DNA from: Gammaproteobacteria bacterium
GTDB taxonomy: Bacteria; Pseudomonadota; Gammaproteobacteria; Pseudomonadales; Azotimanducaceae
Assembly: GCA_026705345.1 (NCBI GenBank)
Contig: JAPPAV010000144.1
Coordinates: 1 to 56,180, forward strand
Direction of reading: 5' to 3'
DNA: 56,180 nt
In this document: positions 28,072 through 37,320 of the stretch, piece by piece
Layout: every line of letters starts with the position of its first letter
Numbering within the stretch: the stretch's first letter is position 1
Program-made: the position numbers and the translations under genes
The notes under the pieces: generated by a model
Database searches by the model: none
What the model saw: the letters and a program-made list of their open reading frames with translations, nothing else
What the model was told of the DNA's origin: nothing

Positions 28072-29148
28072 CTCAGACACATTTGGCACTCAGGTGCCGG
28101 TAGTCGGATAAGGCGGCACTGGGACGGGGAATCCCGCCCCGGTGCCGGATCGGGTAGCCTCCAGTGAAGACCAATCCACTGGGTAAGGAGACCCGAACCA
28201 TGAACATAGAGTCCATGCGCATCCGATCGTACCGCAGCTTCAAGGTCGACGAACACGTTCCGGCGGTCGCCGCGGAGCGGTACCGGACGCTCAAGGCGTA
28301 CGACCGGCTCCGGGCGGCGGGCTGCGACGAGGGCCTGGTGCCGAAGTCGACCCGTCCGCACCACGTCCGGCAGCGGAGCTGGACGGCACAGGACGTCAAG
28401 GCGGTGCTGGAGCAGCGCCGGAAGTACCCGTTCATGGGCAAGGCGCGCCTCCAAGTGCTGCTCGCGCGCAAGGGCCGCCGGCTGAGCGTGTCCACCGTCG
28501 GTCGGATCCTCGAGCGCGCCCTGGCGGCCGGCGCGATCCCCCGGGCGTCGTTCTGCAAGGGACGCGTGAAACCCAAGCGGCGACGGCGCTTCGCGAAGTG
28601 GGCCCGGCGCTGGAAGTACGGCGCCAAGGCGCGCCGCCCGGGGGAACTGGTCCAGGTCGACCACATGACCTACACGGGCGGCGGATAGACGCTCAAGGAG
28701 TTCCGCGCCGTCTGCCTGGTCTCCAAGTTCATGGTCACGCGGGTCTACTCGCGGGCCACCGCCGGCAACGCCCGGCGCTTCCTCATGGATCTGCTCGGCG
28801 AACTGCCGATCCCGCTGCTGTCCGTCCAGGTCGACGGCGGCAGCGAGTTCATGGCCGACTTCGAGGACGCCTGCCAGAAGCTCGGCGTCCCGCTGCATGT
28901 CCTGCCGCCGCGCCGACCGCAATGGAACGGCTGCGTGGAACGCGCCAACCGCTCCGCCCGAACCGAGTTCTGGAGCCTCTACAACGGCCCCCTGACCGTC
29001 GCCGACGTCGCCCCGGGCCTCGCCGACTACGAGTTCTTCTTCAACTACGAGCGACCGCACGCCTCCCTCGCCTACCGGACGCCGAACGAGTACCTTGTCG
29101 CTCTGGAGGCCGCCTGATCCCTCAGTGCCATATGTAGTGAGCCGGTAC
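28072..29148 (+). mobile_element. IS481-type element with a nonsense mutation
   Basis: Ends read ACACATTTGGCACTCAG (28077-28093) and, inverted on the right (29121-29148), CTACATATGGCACTGAG, giving imperfect terminal repeats. The transposase gene inside carries one in-frame stop. A 100-bp relic of the same 3' end is at 6764-6862. Confidence 0.7.
28201..29117 (+). pseudogene. IS481-type transposase with internal TAG
   Basis: N-terminal part: RSFKVDEHVPAVAAERY, an HTH region and a first catalytic Asp in GELVQVDHMTY. After TGGG comes a TAG at 28686-28688, then in the same frame TLKEFRAVCLVSKFMVTRVY, the second Asp in VQVDGGSEFM and the Glu in WNGCVERANRSARTEFW, ending YRTPNEYLVALEAA. The stop most simply reflects a CAG-to-TAG change. 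The rest is intact, so this copy is recently inactivated. Confidence 0.8.
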
Positions 29149-29288
29149 AGACGCTCGTGAAATCGATTCGTCTGGTGTACGATTCGAACGCGACGAGTCC
29201 ATGGCTGGGGTAGGGGTCGTTCAACGGCGCGGGACCGGCATCACTTGCAACCGGTTCCGCGACTGATCCAAGCAACAAGGGAATTTTC

Positions 29289-29816
29289 ATGAGACCCGCA
29301 ACAATGATCGCTACGGCTCTGGTCGCACTGGCCTTCTCGACCACCGATGCCGAAGGCGCGGTGTTCAACTGCTCGACCACGGTGGACATCTACTCGGAAC
29401 ACAACACGATGGTCGCCTGCGACTATTGGTGGGCGGACCTGCCGCCCATTGCCGTCGCCGAATACGCGAAGGTGAACTGGACTCTGGATTGCCGCCAGGT
29501 CGGCAATCCCACGGCGGGTTCGATATGGGACAGCGGATCCAAGTCTCTCCCGTTCACGCCGTCCGCCGGCAGGGTGATCCTTGTCCACGGCGACGACATG
29601 AAGGGCATACCGCACTACAACCACGGCAAGACGTACAACTGCACTCTGACGCTGACGCTGGTTGTGCGGCTCTCGGTCACCCTTCCCATCGTCGGCAGGA
29701 GACTGCCCCTGCCGCCGGTCCACGTCTTCGAAAGGCGGTCGCTCGTCTACACGCTGCAAGTGAACCAGTGCGACGGCGACCACGGCGGCTCGACCAACCC
29801 GACCTACTTCTATTGA
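29289..29816 (+). CDS. Secreted hypothetical protein, 175 aa
   Basis: Signal peptide MRPATMIATALVALAFSTTD followed by a beta-rich mature domain with paired cysteines (FNCSTT, VACDYW, LDCRQV, YNCTLT, NQCDGD). AAGGGAA precedes the ATG. Several N-x-T sites have no meaning in bacteria. I recognise no family. It is followed 19 bp later by a small Cys-rich secreted protein, so the two are probably co-expressed and exported together. Confidence 0.6.
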   Translation: MRPATMIATALVALAFSTTDAEGAVFNCSTTVDIYSEHNTMVACDYWWADLPPIAVAEYAKVNWTLDCRQVGNPTAGSIWDSGSKSLPFTPSAGRVILVHGDDMKGIPHYNHGKTYNCTLTLTLVVRLSVTLPIVGRRLPLPPVHVFERRSLVYTLQVNQCDGDHGGSTNPTYFY

Positions 29817-29835
29817 TCCAAGAGGAAACACACCC

Positions 29836-30108
29836 ATGACAAGGAAGATTCTCAAAGGCGTCGTTTGGGGCGCGTTCATGGCCTTCGCCGTCATCCAGAC
29901 GCAGGCTTACATCAGTCCCGACGACTACAACGCGCAGATGTGCCACGGCGAATGCGAGCGCGGATACGAAGACTGCATGGCCGAGCGGCGCAAGGGCTGG
30001 AAGCAGTGGTGGGACTTCGGTCACGGATGGCTCGAATGCCTCGGGGATCGGGAGGACTGCATCGACCACTGCCTCAGCAACTACCCGCCGAACGTGCCTC
30101 TCACCTAG
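29836..30108 (+). CDS. Small secreted protein with paired Cys helices
   Basis: 90 residues with a signal peptide (MTRKILKGVVWGAFMAFAVI). The mature protein has six cysteines in mirror symmetry: C-x3-C-x6-C (MCHGECERGYEDC) and C-x6-C-x3-C (ECLGDREDCIDHC), separated by a Trp-rich loop (KGWKQWWDFGHGW). Two antiparallel helices stapled by disulfides, as in alpha-hairpinin folds, are the natural reading. That is inference from spacing. GAGGAA precedes the start. It is likely made together with the 29289 protein; a DsbC is encoded elsewhere on the island. Confidence 0.6.
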   Translation: MTRKILKGVVWGAFMAFAVIQTQAYISPDDYNAQMCHGECERGYEDCMAERRKGWKQWWDFGHGWLECLGDREDCIDHCLSNYPPNVPLT

Positions 30109-30152
30109 CAACCAGCCCTCATGATCGTTTCTGCAATCAAACCAAGGAACTC

Positions 30153-30257
30153 ATGATGAAAGATCGGCGTCAACGCGGAGTCTGCCTGTCCTGTGGTGGA
30201 CTACGCGAGGTCGAGAAATATCTGACGTGTGTTCGTTGCCGTGAACGCAGTAGATGA
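30153..30257 (+). CDS. Zinc-ribbon microprotein, 34 aa
   Basis: Begins MMKDRRQRGVCLSCGGLREV and ends LTCVRCRERSR, giving two CxxC knuckles that would bind one zinc, as in small phage-type zinc ribbons. AAGGAA precedes the start. Its TGA overlaps the next ATG at 30254 (ATGA), implying coupled translation. It may bind nucleic acid. Confidence 0.45.
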   Translation: MMKDRRQRGVCLSCGGLREVEKYLTCVRCRERSR

Positions 30258-30526
30258 CCGCACCCCGTCCCGCTCGTGAAGCGGAGGCAGGGGTGGTACG
30301 ATCCGGTGTCCCGAACCCAAGTGGACCAATGATGCCGAAATGGCAAGTGTGCTGTTACAAGAGCGACAAGCGCGAATGGATGGTCGAAGACGTTGAAGCG
30401 ACGCAAGATCAAATCAGCGCCTTGCTAAGCTGTATGGCAAGTCGTCATTTGACGCCCCAAGAGGTCATCGAGGACATGGTGAAGCCTTGGTTGGGCAGGT
30501 TGCTCCCGAGATCCGAAAAGCGTTGA
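30254..30526 (+). CDS. Hypothetical protein, 90 aa
   Basis: Overlaps the zinc-ribbon gene by four bases. The conserved-looking part starts at an internal Met (MPKWQVCCYKSDKREWMVED) and is helical (ATQDQISALLSCMASRHLTP). A start at 30329-30334 is equally possible. There is no signal peptide and no recognised family. The 216 bp that follow hold no gene. Confidence 0.4.
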   Translation: MTAPRPAREAEAGVVRSGVPNPSGPMMPKWQVCCYKSDKREWMVEDVEATQDQISALLSCMASRHLTPQEVIEDMVKPWLGRLLPRSEKR

Positions 30527-30742
30527 GACCTGCTTCTCCTATCGGCTGGTGAAAACCCCTTCTACACAGCCGAAACTAGAGACTCGACCGCCACATGAAA
30601 CCTTCCGCAGGCCATCGATACGCCTAGCCTTCCGGCGTTCTCTCTACGATGTCTTCCTTTTCAACTTCTCGATGATTTTCTGGTCGGCTTAGATTTTTGA
30701 TTCGACCTCCGGGAGGTTCCCCATGGCAAGACCTATCGCTTT

Positions 30743-31108
30743 CTACAAGTTGTATATGTCCATTTTTGGGTATCCGGCTCGTGCCGCACTGCGAAATTGA
30801 ATCAGCAGATCGGATCCGTTATTGACTTCCCAAGCCTTTCGTTGCTCGACACGCAACGGCTTCATGGAGTCAACTCTGGCATTCAGCTTGTCCAGTTCGA
30901 AAGTCCTGTACGTCCTGAACGCTTCCTCGGTGAGTTCCAACAGGTCGTCTCTGCCACGATTGATCCAGCCTTGCTCGATGAGGTCTGACATGATCACGTG
31001 ATAGTCATCCCATCCTTCGATGTCGGACACTGCGACGAACTCTTCCCAAAACACTATGTCGACAAGCTGCCTATGGCTATTCGACAGGCTCTTGCAATCC
31101 ATCGTCAT
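30743..31108 (-). CDS. Hypothetical protein, winged-helix-like
   Basis: 121 residues, MTMDCKSLSNSHRQLVDIVF at the start. The middle (YHVIMSDLIEQGWINRGRDD, LLELTEEAFRTY) has the pattern of a winged helix: recognition helix followed by a short wing. The C-terminus ends KMDIYNL. It is soluble, with balanced composition and lower GC than its neighbours, suggesting separate acquisition. The function is unknown, possibly a regulator. Confidence 0.5.
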   Translation of the reverse strand: MTMDCKSLSNSHRQLVDIVFWEEFVAVSDIEGWDDYHVIMSDLIEQGWINRGRDDLLELTEEAFRTYRTFELDKLNARVDSMKPLRVEQRKAWEVNNGSDLLIQFRSAARAGYPKMDIYNL

Positions 31109-31268
31109 CCGTCTACCTATTGGTGAACTCGGTGAGCATGGCTATCATAACCCATTGATTCCATTGGCCTGTCAACCCAGGTATAAAATTTCCATTTGTT
31201 TAAGGTTTTTCACCCAACATTCGGTGTGAGTTTTTCACGTTCCCATAGTCTGCACACATCGGCGTTTG

Positions 31269-32440
31269 CCGGGCGGTGTGGGGCGCTCGAACCTGTTGGC
31301 CGGACCACTAGGGAAGGAGTGTCGAAGGATGCATGGATGGGAGACGAGGATGCTGCTGAAACACTTTCTTGAACGGGGCGTTTCGAAGGCCGAGCTGTCG
31401 AGGCGGTTCGGCGTCAGCCGGCGAACGATCCACGCCTGGATCGAGGCCGGGGAGCTGGACCGGGATCTGGCCGCCGGGGAGACGCGGTACTCGCCGTGGC
31501 CGCGCCGGCCGCACAAGGTGGATCCGTACAAGGGGATCATCGACGCGCGGCTGGCGGAGTTTCCGCGGCTGACGGCGCGGCGGTTGTTCGACGAGGTGCG
31601 GGCGGAGGGCGGCTAAAGCCGGGTACGCGACTACGTCACGAGGTTCGGCCGCGCGATCCGGCCGAGCCGGCGGTGCGCTTCGAGACGCCGGGCCGCCAGG
31701 GCCAGGTGGACTTCGGCACGTTCACGCTGCCATGGGGCTGGCGCCACGCGCTGGTGGAGGTGCTCGCCCATTCGCGGTTGCTGTGGCTGCGGCTCTATCC
31801 GCGGCAGACCATGGCGGTGCTGACCGAGGGGCTGGAGAGCGCGTTCGCGCGCTTCGGCGGGGTGCCGGCGGAACTGCTGTTCGACCAGATGCGCGCGGTG
31901 GTGCTGTCGGACGACCGCACGGGCGGCGGCGAGCTGGTCCTGAACGCGGAGTTCCTGCGCTTCGCGACGCACTGGGGGTTCGTACCGGCCGTACCGCGCG
32001 CAGACCAAGGGCAAGGCGGAGCGGCCGATCCACTACCTGCGCGAAGATCGCGCTGCGCAACAACCGCCGCCTGGAGTCCGCCATGCAGCTCGTCGAGGCT
32101 GCCGGCGGTGAAGACGCTGGCGCAGTTCGACTTCGCCTTCCAGCCGAGCATCAGGCGCGAGCAGATCGAGAGCCTGCACGAGCTCGGCTTCCTCGACCGC
32201 GCCGAGAACGTGATCCTGCTCGGGCCGGGGTCGCAAGACCCACCTCGCGATCAGCCTCGCCACCGCCGTCGCGCAGTCCGGCCGGCGGGTGTACAACGGC
32301 ACGCTCGCCGACAAGGTCATCGCCGCTGCGCTCATCGGCCGGCCTGTTACACACCACTGCCACATCGTCAACATCCCCGGCAACAGCTACCGCGTGCGCG
32401 AACACGACGATCTGCTGCGGTCCGGGGTGGGACGACACCT
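31269..32440 (+). pseudogene. IS21 element, copy 1, istA/istB decayed
   Basis: IstA begins MHGWETRMLLKHFLERGVSK and RRFGVSRRTIHAWIEAG. It runs to a TAA at 31614-31616, after which the integrase core (GGVPAELLFDQMRAVVLSDD) continues in other frames. At about 32040 the sequence jumps to IstB (ALRNNRR, AQFDFAFQPSIRREQIES, then CHIVNIPGNSYRVREHDDLL). Part of both genes is deleted. Terminal IS21-type repeats (GTTGCCAGAAACGTGCG) lie at 32525-32560. The copy cannot transpose alone. Confidence 0.75.
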
Positions 32441-32460
32441 CCGAGGGAACCCGGCGTGAC

Positions 32461-32815
32461 GGTCGCGCCACCCGTCCGGACGCCGTCAACACCGTCCCGA
32501 AGACGTGCCCGAAAGTGTGCGGTTTCGAGTTGCCAGAAACGTGCGTTTTGGGTTGCCGCGGAAGAAGGTCGGTCGCGTCCGCCTGCACGGTATTCCGGCC
32601 CTGGACGTGGGCGAGGTACAGCTCAGAGCGTTCGTGGTCGATCCCGTGTTTCGCGCCCAGTCCTGAAGCTGGACCGGAACCGGACCCCGTGCATCGATTT
32701 CCGCGTGCCGCAGCGCGGCCCGCGATGGCATGGTTGCCCATCGGAGAGCAAACGACTGTATACATATACACTATTATGGTCGCTTCAGGAAGTATCACGC
32801 GTTTAGGCGTTTAGC
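32461..32815. other. IS21 terminal repeats and no gene
   Basis: The first 100 bp carry IS21-type end repeats. The rest shows no credible gene; the last 60 bp are AT-rich. Confidence 0.4.
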
Positions 32816-33049
32816 ATGGGGCCGCACGCATCGACCGCCTGCTCTACCATTGCCACATCGTCAACATTCCGCGGACCGGCTGGTCGGCGATCTCCACGAC
32901 GCGCTGCTGATGCGCACGCATGTGCCGAAGCAGCCGGATCGGATCCAACGTGCCGGCCAGTTCGGGGACGCATTCGCACACTGCGGCGGGCGTCCTCGCG
33001 TCGGCGAGCAGCCGTTGGGCCGGGGTCGCAGGCGCGTGGTAGCGTTTGC
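32816..33049. pseudogene. Composite IS relics
   Basis: The plus strand at 32832-32876 encodes an IstB tail (IDRLLYHCHIVNI). The minus strand from 33040 to 32870 encodes SKRYHAPATPAQRLLADART and LDPIRLLRHMRAHQQRVVEI, the C-terminal end of an integrase-core transposase like the one at 19060-19690. The two relics are joined head to head. Confidence 0.6.
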
Positions 33050-33100
33050 TGTAGCGCGTCAATCAGGATGAGAAGCCCTCACCTTGATTGTCGCGGAACA
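33050..33100. mobile_element. Palindromic miniature element, copy 2
   Basis: 51 bp with the same imperfect-palindrome arms as 12901-12955, in opposite orientation. It lies exactly at the junction of two different IS relics. A half copy of the same motif is at 33695-33718. Confidence 0.65.
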
Positions 33101-33480
33101 CTTGTCACCTTCCCGCCCGCCGCCGGCGGGTGCCAGTAGTGCGACCCCTGGCCCGTGTACAGGCTGCCGACCAGGCCCCGCGTCTCCAGCGTCTCGCGCC
33201 CCCCGCGCAAGCTCTACCACGAAAAAGCCCGAGTACACCTCCGAAATCGCGTCGTCCATCGTCAGGATCAGATCCCACGCCGCCCCCGGCACCGACTCCT
33301 GCGTCGAGCCGTCCTGGAGCACAGCAGACCCGGGATCGCCGCTCCCGGCACGCTGCGGCGTCCCGCGCCGCTTGACCTTGACCGCCAGACCGGCCTCCCG
33401 AAGCCGTTTCCTCACCCACGTGGCAGGAGCCGCTCCCCCGCGCGACGCTTCCAGTAGCGGTCGTGGAAGTGTGCCACTGA
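33101..33480 (-). pseudogene. ISNCY-type transposase remnant
   Basis: The minus strand encodes RKRLREAGLAVKVKRRG, QDGSTQESVPGAAWDLILTM, DDAISEVYSGFFVVE and, in another frame, GSHYWHPPAAGGK. This is the catalytic segment of ISNCY-type transposases. It is cut by the palindromic element at 33100 and is out of frame near 33190. Inactive. Confidence 0.6.
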
Positions 33481-33724
33481 CCAGCCTTGGCAGCTCTCCC
33501 CCTAAAGTGCTTCAGAGCTGCAACACTTCGTCCTCCGGCGCCCGTCGCGCCGACACCTTCGACATCCGCCTGTCCACCAGAGAACGGCGCGGCATCGGCT
33601 GGCGGCCGCCGCGGTCCTCTCCTGCTTTGAAGCCACGGGCGCGGGTGGTCCGGCGGTGGCTTCCAGGCCGGATGCGATCATCGCTCGGCCTTGGTGTTCC
33701 GACAATCAAGATGAGAATGACAAG

Positions 33725-33947
33725 GCGACCGAGTCCCGCTGTCGGTGCTGGCGCTGGGCGTCCTGCGGCATGCGCGCCCGGAGGCGCATGTCGGCGGGCT
33801 GGTGTTTCCGGGGTCGCGTCCCGGGGCGATGCTCGGCCGAATGGTGATGACGCAGGCGCTGCGAAAGGCGGAGGTCGTAGCGTCGGGCCACGGCTTCCGG
33901 TCGAGCTTCAAGGACTGGGCGCGGCACCACGACCTGGACGAATTGTT
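33725..33947 (+). pseudogene. Second tyrosine recombinase, part before IS21
   Basis: Encodes the catalytic C-terminal region of a tyrosine recombinase: HVGGLVFPGSRPGAMLGRMV, the HGFR box in SGHGFRSSFKDWARHHDLDE and then DLDELLS. The frame stops at an IS21 element (33953). The missing tail (LALAHVGG, GSAKEAAYARDDMLEKRRPV, with the nucleophile Tyr) is at 35931-36030. The N-terminal half is absent. A relic of an earlier integrase. Confidence 0.75.
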
Positions 33948-34125
33948 GTCGGTGTCAATTTCAACTTCAAATTGCGCACTTCTGACGACTTGAAATTGCG
34001 CACTTTTCGGGTGGCAGGCAGTTGATCCGGCGGTGGTTCCCGGTTGATGTTCGTTCCGCGTTGCGTGGCGGATGCAGGGAGCGCAGCGACCGGAGTCCGG
34101 CACGCAACGCGGGTCGGCGTGGGGA

Positions 34126-34640
34126 TCACGCCGCACCTCCCCGGGGTCCCTCGTCGTCCCGCCCGGCGGCACGCAGAAGGTCCTGGTGTGCCCGCATCCG
34201 GTAGCTGTTGCCGCGGATGTTGACGATGTGGCAATGGTGCAGCAGGCGGTCGATGAGGGCGGCCGCCATGACCTCGTCGCCGAGCACGCCGCCCCACTCC
34301 TCGAAGCCCTTGTTCGACGTCAGCACGGTCGAGGCCCGCTCGTGGCGGGCGTTGACGAGCTGGAAGAACAGCATCGCGCCGTCCTGGCTCACCGGCAGGT
34401 AGCCGATCTCGTCGATCACCAGCAGCGCGGGATGGGTCAGCACCCGGAGCCGGCGCGCCAGGTTGTCGGCGGTCTTGGCCTCCATCAGGGACTCGACTAG
34501 GCCGGCCAGCGTGCCGTAGTACACGCGTCTTCCGGACTCGGCGGCGGCGACCGCCAGGCTGATGGCGATGTGCGTCTTGCCGACGCCCGGCGGGCCGAGC
34601 AGGACCACGTTCTCGGCGCGTTCGACGAAGCCGAGCTCGT
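34126..34640 (-). pseudogene. istB: istB ATPase, 3' part after frameshift
   Basis: Encodes the IstB AAA+ ATPase: Walker A in LLGPPGVGKTHIAISLA, Walker B in LLVIDEIGYLP, then FEEWGGVLGDEVMAAALIDR and CHIVNIRGNSYRMRAHQDLL. IstB assists the IstA transposase. The upstream part of the protein is in the frame of the preceding istA gene. A missing T near 34640 (expected LHELGF after EQIES) separates the two, so a full IstB is not made. Confidence 0.75.
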
Positions 34641-35807
34641 GCGGCTCTCGATCTGCTCGCGCTTGACGCTGGGCTGGAATGCGAAGTCGAACTGCGCCAG
34701 GGTCTTCACCGCCGGCAGCCTCGACGAGCGCATGGCGGAGTCCAGGCGCCGGTTGTTGCGCAGCGCGATCTGCGCCGCGAGCAGCTCCTCGAGGGCCTCG
34801 GCGGCGGTGGCGCCACCGCTGTCGGCCTGCGCCAGGATGCCGTCCACGGCCTCGAGCGCACCGAGCACGTGCCGCTCGTCGCGCTCGAAGCGGTCCACGG
34901 GACGTTCGCCGGTGGTGCCGTGAAGGCGCACGTTGGCCGTGCCGTCCACCCAGTGCGCCGCCTGGTCGTTGAGGTCGCCGTCGCCGGCGAACTCGCGGCC
35001 GTAGAAGAAGCTCTCCCTCAGGTAGCGGATCGGCCGCTCCACCTTGCCCTTGGTCTGGGCCCGGTACGGTCGGCACGAGCGCGGCATGAACCCCCAGTGC
35101 GCCGCGAAGCGCAGGAACTCCGCGTTCAGTATCAGCTCGCCGCCGGCCGTGCGGTCGTCCGACAGGACCACCGCGTGTAGTGCGTCAATCAGGATGAGCG
35201 TTCTCACCTTGATTGTCGCGGAACACACCCCGCGCATCTGGTCGAACAGCAGCTCCCGCAGCACGCCGCCGAAGCGCTCGAACGCGCTCTCCAGACCGTC
35301 GATCAGAACGGCCATCGTCTGCCGGGGGTAGAAGCGCAGCCACAGCAGCCGCGAATGGCCGAGCACCACCAGCAGTGCGTGGCGCCGTCCCCACGGCAGC
35401 GTGAACGTCCCGAAGTCCACCTGTCCCTGGCGGCCCGGGGGCGTCTCGTAGCGGACCAGGGGTTCGGCCGGCTCGCACGGCCGCACCTTGCGCACGTAGT
35501 CCCGCACCCGGCCGTAGCCGCCCGCGTACCCCGCCGCGCACACCTCGTCGAACAACCGCAGCGCGGACAGCCGGGGGAACTCCGCCAGCCGCGCGTCAAT
35601 GATCCCCTTGTACGGATCCAGCTTGTGCACCCGCGAACGCGGCTCGCGACGCGTGCAGCCAGCTGCCAGATCCCGGTCCAACTGGCCCGTCTCGATCCAG
35701 TGGTGGATCGTCCGCCTGCTCACCCCGAAGCGCCTCGACAGCTCCGTCTTCGACACCCCTTCGTCGAGATACCGCTTCAATCGCATCCGCATCTCCCATC
35801 CGTGCAT
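34497..35807 (-). pseudogene. istA: istA, fused to the start of istB
   Basis: From the ATG at 35807: HTH region (SKTELSRRFGVSRRTIHHWI), then the DDE core (GRQGQVDFGTFTLPWGRRHA, FGGVLRELLFDQMRG, KGKVERPIRYLRE). The canonical C-terminus of IstA is lost. The frame passes directly from RFERDERHVL into the IstB opening (GALEAVDGILAQ, AQIALRNNRRLDSAM, AQFDFAFQPSVKREQIES). A 57-bp in-frame insertion (palindromic element, 35176-35229) adds 19 residues inside the core. Probably inactive. Confidence 0.75.
35176..35229. mobile_element. Palindromic miniature element, copy 3
   Basis: 50-54 bp with the same arms as copies 1 and 2. It lies inside istA, where it replaces nothing and keeps the reading frame. 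Comparison with the uninterrupted site in IS21 copy 1 (near 31890) shows a net gain of 57 bp including the duplicated flank. Confidence 0.7.
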
Positions 35808-35930
35808 CCCGCGCCTCGTCCCTGTTGGCCAGGCCAAAAAGGGTGGACCGCCGCTCCCCTCACGCCAATCCGAAGTGAGCAACTTCAAGCTGCAACAAAT
35901 GGGCAATTTAGAGTTGTTACCAACAGTCGG

Positions 35931-36030
35931 AGCTTGCGCTGGCGCATGTGGGGGGTCCGCGAAGGAGGCCGCCTACGCGCGCGACGACATGCTGGAGAAG
36001 CGGCGTCCAGTACCATCGCTCGCGCAACGG
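35931..36030 (+). pseudogene. Second tyrosine recombinase, part after IS21
   Basis: Continuation of 33725-33947: ELALAHVGG followed, after a one-base frame change, by GSAKEAAYARDDMLEKRRPV, which contains the nucleophilic Tyr region. The stretch from 36030 to 36300 has a decayed minus-strand frame of unknown type (CFGPHDYVVRDLAACEANHF). Confidence 0.7.
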
Positions 36031-36304
36031 CCGCGACCGCGAGTTGCGGCGGCGCACGAACTGGCGCGCTTGAACTCCGCACGAGGCCAGCCACTCCGCC
36101 ATCGTCTCCAGCCGGGTGCCAGAGCCAGCCAGGAACAGAAGTGGTTGGCCTCGCATGCGGCCAGGTCGCGCACGACGTAGTCATGCGGCCCGAAGCACCA
36201 CTGGTGAAACGGCCTCTTTCCCGGCGCGACCGTACTCTCACACGTACAGTCTCGACTTGCTCCCGTCGCCTGTCCCTGCGCGTCGTCGTCCCGGCGCACC
36301 GGGT

Positions 36305-37205
36305 GTCAATGGCAACTGAAAACTGCACATTTCTGGCAACTGAAAACGGCACACTTTCGAGGACGCCGTCCGGGCGGTTCTGACGGCGTCCGGACAACCG
36401 GCACGGCGTTCGCGCGCTGTTACGGAGCGAGCGTAGCGAGCGGAGTACAGCGCGCGCGGCGGTCACTTCAGGCGGCCGATGTTGCGCAGCGCGATCTGGG
36501 CCTCGAGCAGTTCCTCGATGGTCCGGGTCGCGGTCACGGCCTCGCCGTCGGGGCCCGCCAGGATGCCGCCCACGGCCTCCAGGGCGCCGGGCAGCTTGAG
36601 GTCCGCGAGTATCGGCCGCACCCGGTCGCGCGGCTGTACGACGGGCCGCGGCTGTTGGCCCGGCGGGGTTGCCGCCGAGGGGCCCAGGCGCCGGTAGGGC
36701 CGTCCGGCCAATGGACGCCGCGCCCCACGCTCGAGCGCTCGAAGCGGGCCACCGGACGCTCACCCGCGGTGCCGTGCGCGCGCACGTTGGCGGTGTCCTC
36801 CAGCCAACGCGACGCCTGCTTGTTGAGATCCTCGTCTTTGGCGAACGTGCGGCCGTGGAAGAAGCTCTCTCGCAGGTAGCGGATCGGCCGCTCCAGCTGG
36901 TCGAACAGCAGTTGCCGCGGTACACCGCCGAAGCCCGCGAATGCGGTTCCCAAGCCCTCGGTCAGCACCGCAATGGTCTGCCGCGGATAGAAGCGCAGCC
37001 ACAGCATCCGCGAATGGGCGAGCAACACCAGCAGCGCGTGGCGACGGTCGCATGGCAGCGTGAACGTGCCGAAGTCCACCTGGTGCCGGCGGCCCGGCCA
37101 GGTTGCGAAGCGTACCGCCGGCTCGGCCGGATCGCGCGGCCTACGTGGACGTAGTCGCGAACCCGGCTGTAGGCGCCCTCGTACGCGACCGCCCGCACCG
37201 CGGGC
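36305..37205 (-). pseudogene. IS21 element, copy 3, truncated
   Basis: Tandem IS21 end repeats (GCACATTTCTGGCAACTGAAAA) lie at about 36325-36350, followed on the minus strand by an IstB opening (GALEAVGGILAGPDGEAVTA, EAQIALRN) ending in a stop at 36463. An IstA core with deletions follows (VDFGTFTLPCDRRHALLVLL, FGGVPRQLLFDQ). The N-terminal third of istA is only partly recognisable near 37200. Confidence 0.7.
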
Positions 37206-37320
37206 ATATGAAATCGTTGATCGACCGTCAGTTGAGTCGGGCTATCCGACTCGGTGGGATCCGCCGCCACGGCGCGTCACTTCGGCGCCGTAGGATTCAC
37301 CTCAACAGTCGAAGCTTGAT

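Larger units (their letters stand above)
33953..35925 (-). mobile_element. IS21 element, copy 2, with target duplication
   Basis: 1973 bp with TG...CA ends (left TGTCAATTTC, right GTTACCAACA) and tandem terminal repeats of the type AAATTGCGCACTT. The 5-bp duplication GTCGG is at 33948-33952 and 35926-35930. It splits a tyrosine recombinase gene and carries istA and istB on the minus strand. Confidence 0.8.

Noticed and set aside
12901-35229. Palindromic elements considered as CRISPR repeats
   Set aside because: Copies are far apart, not regularly spaced, and lie in IS genes; no cas genes are present.
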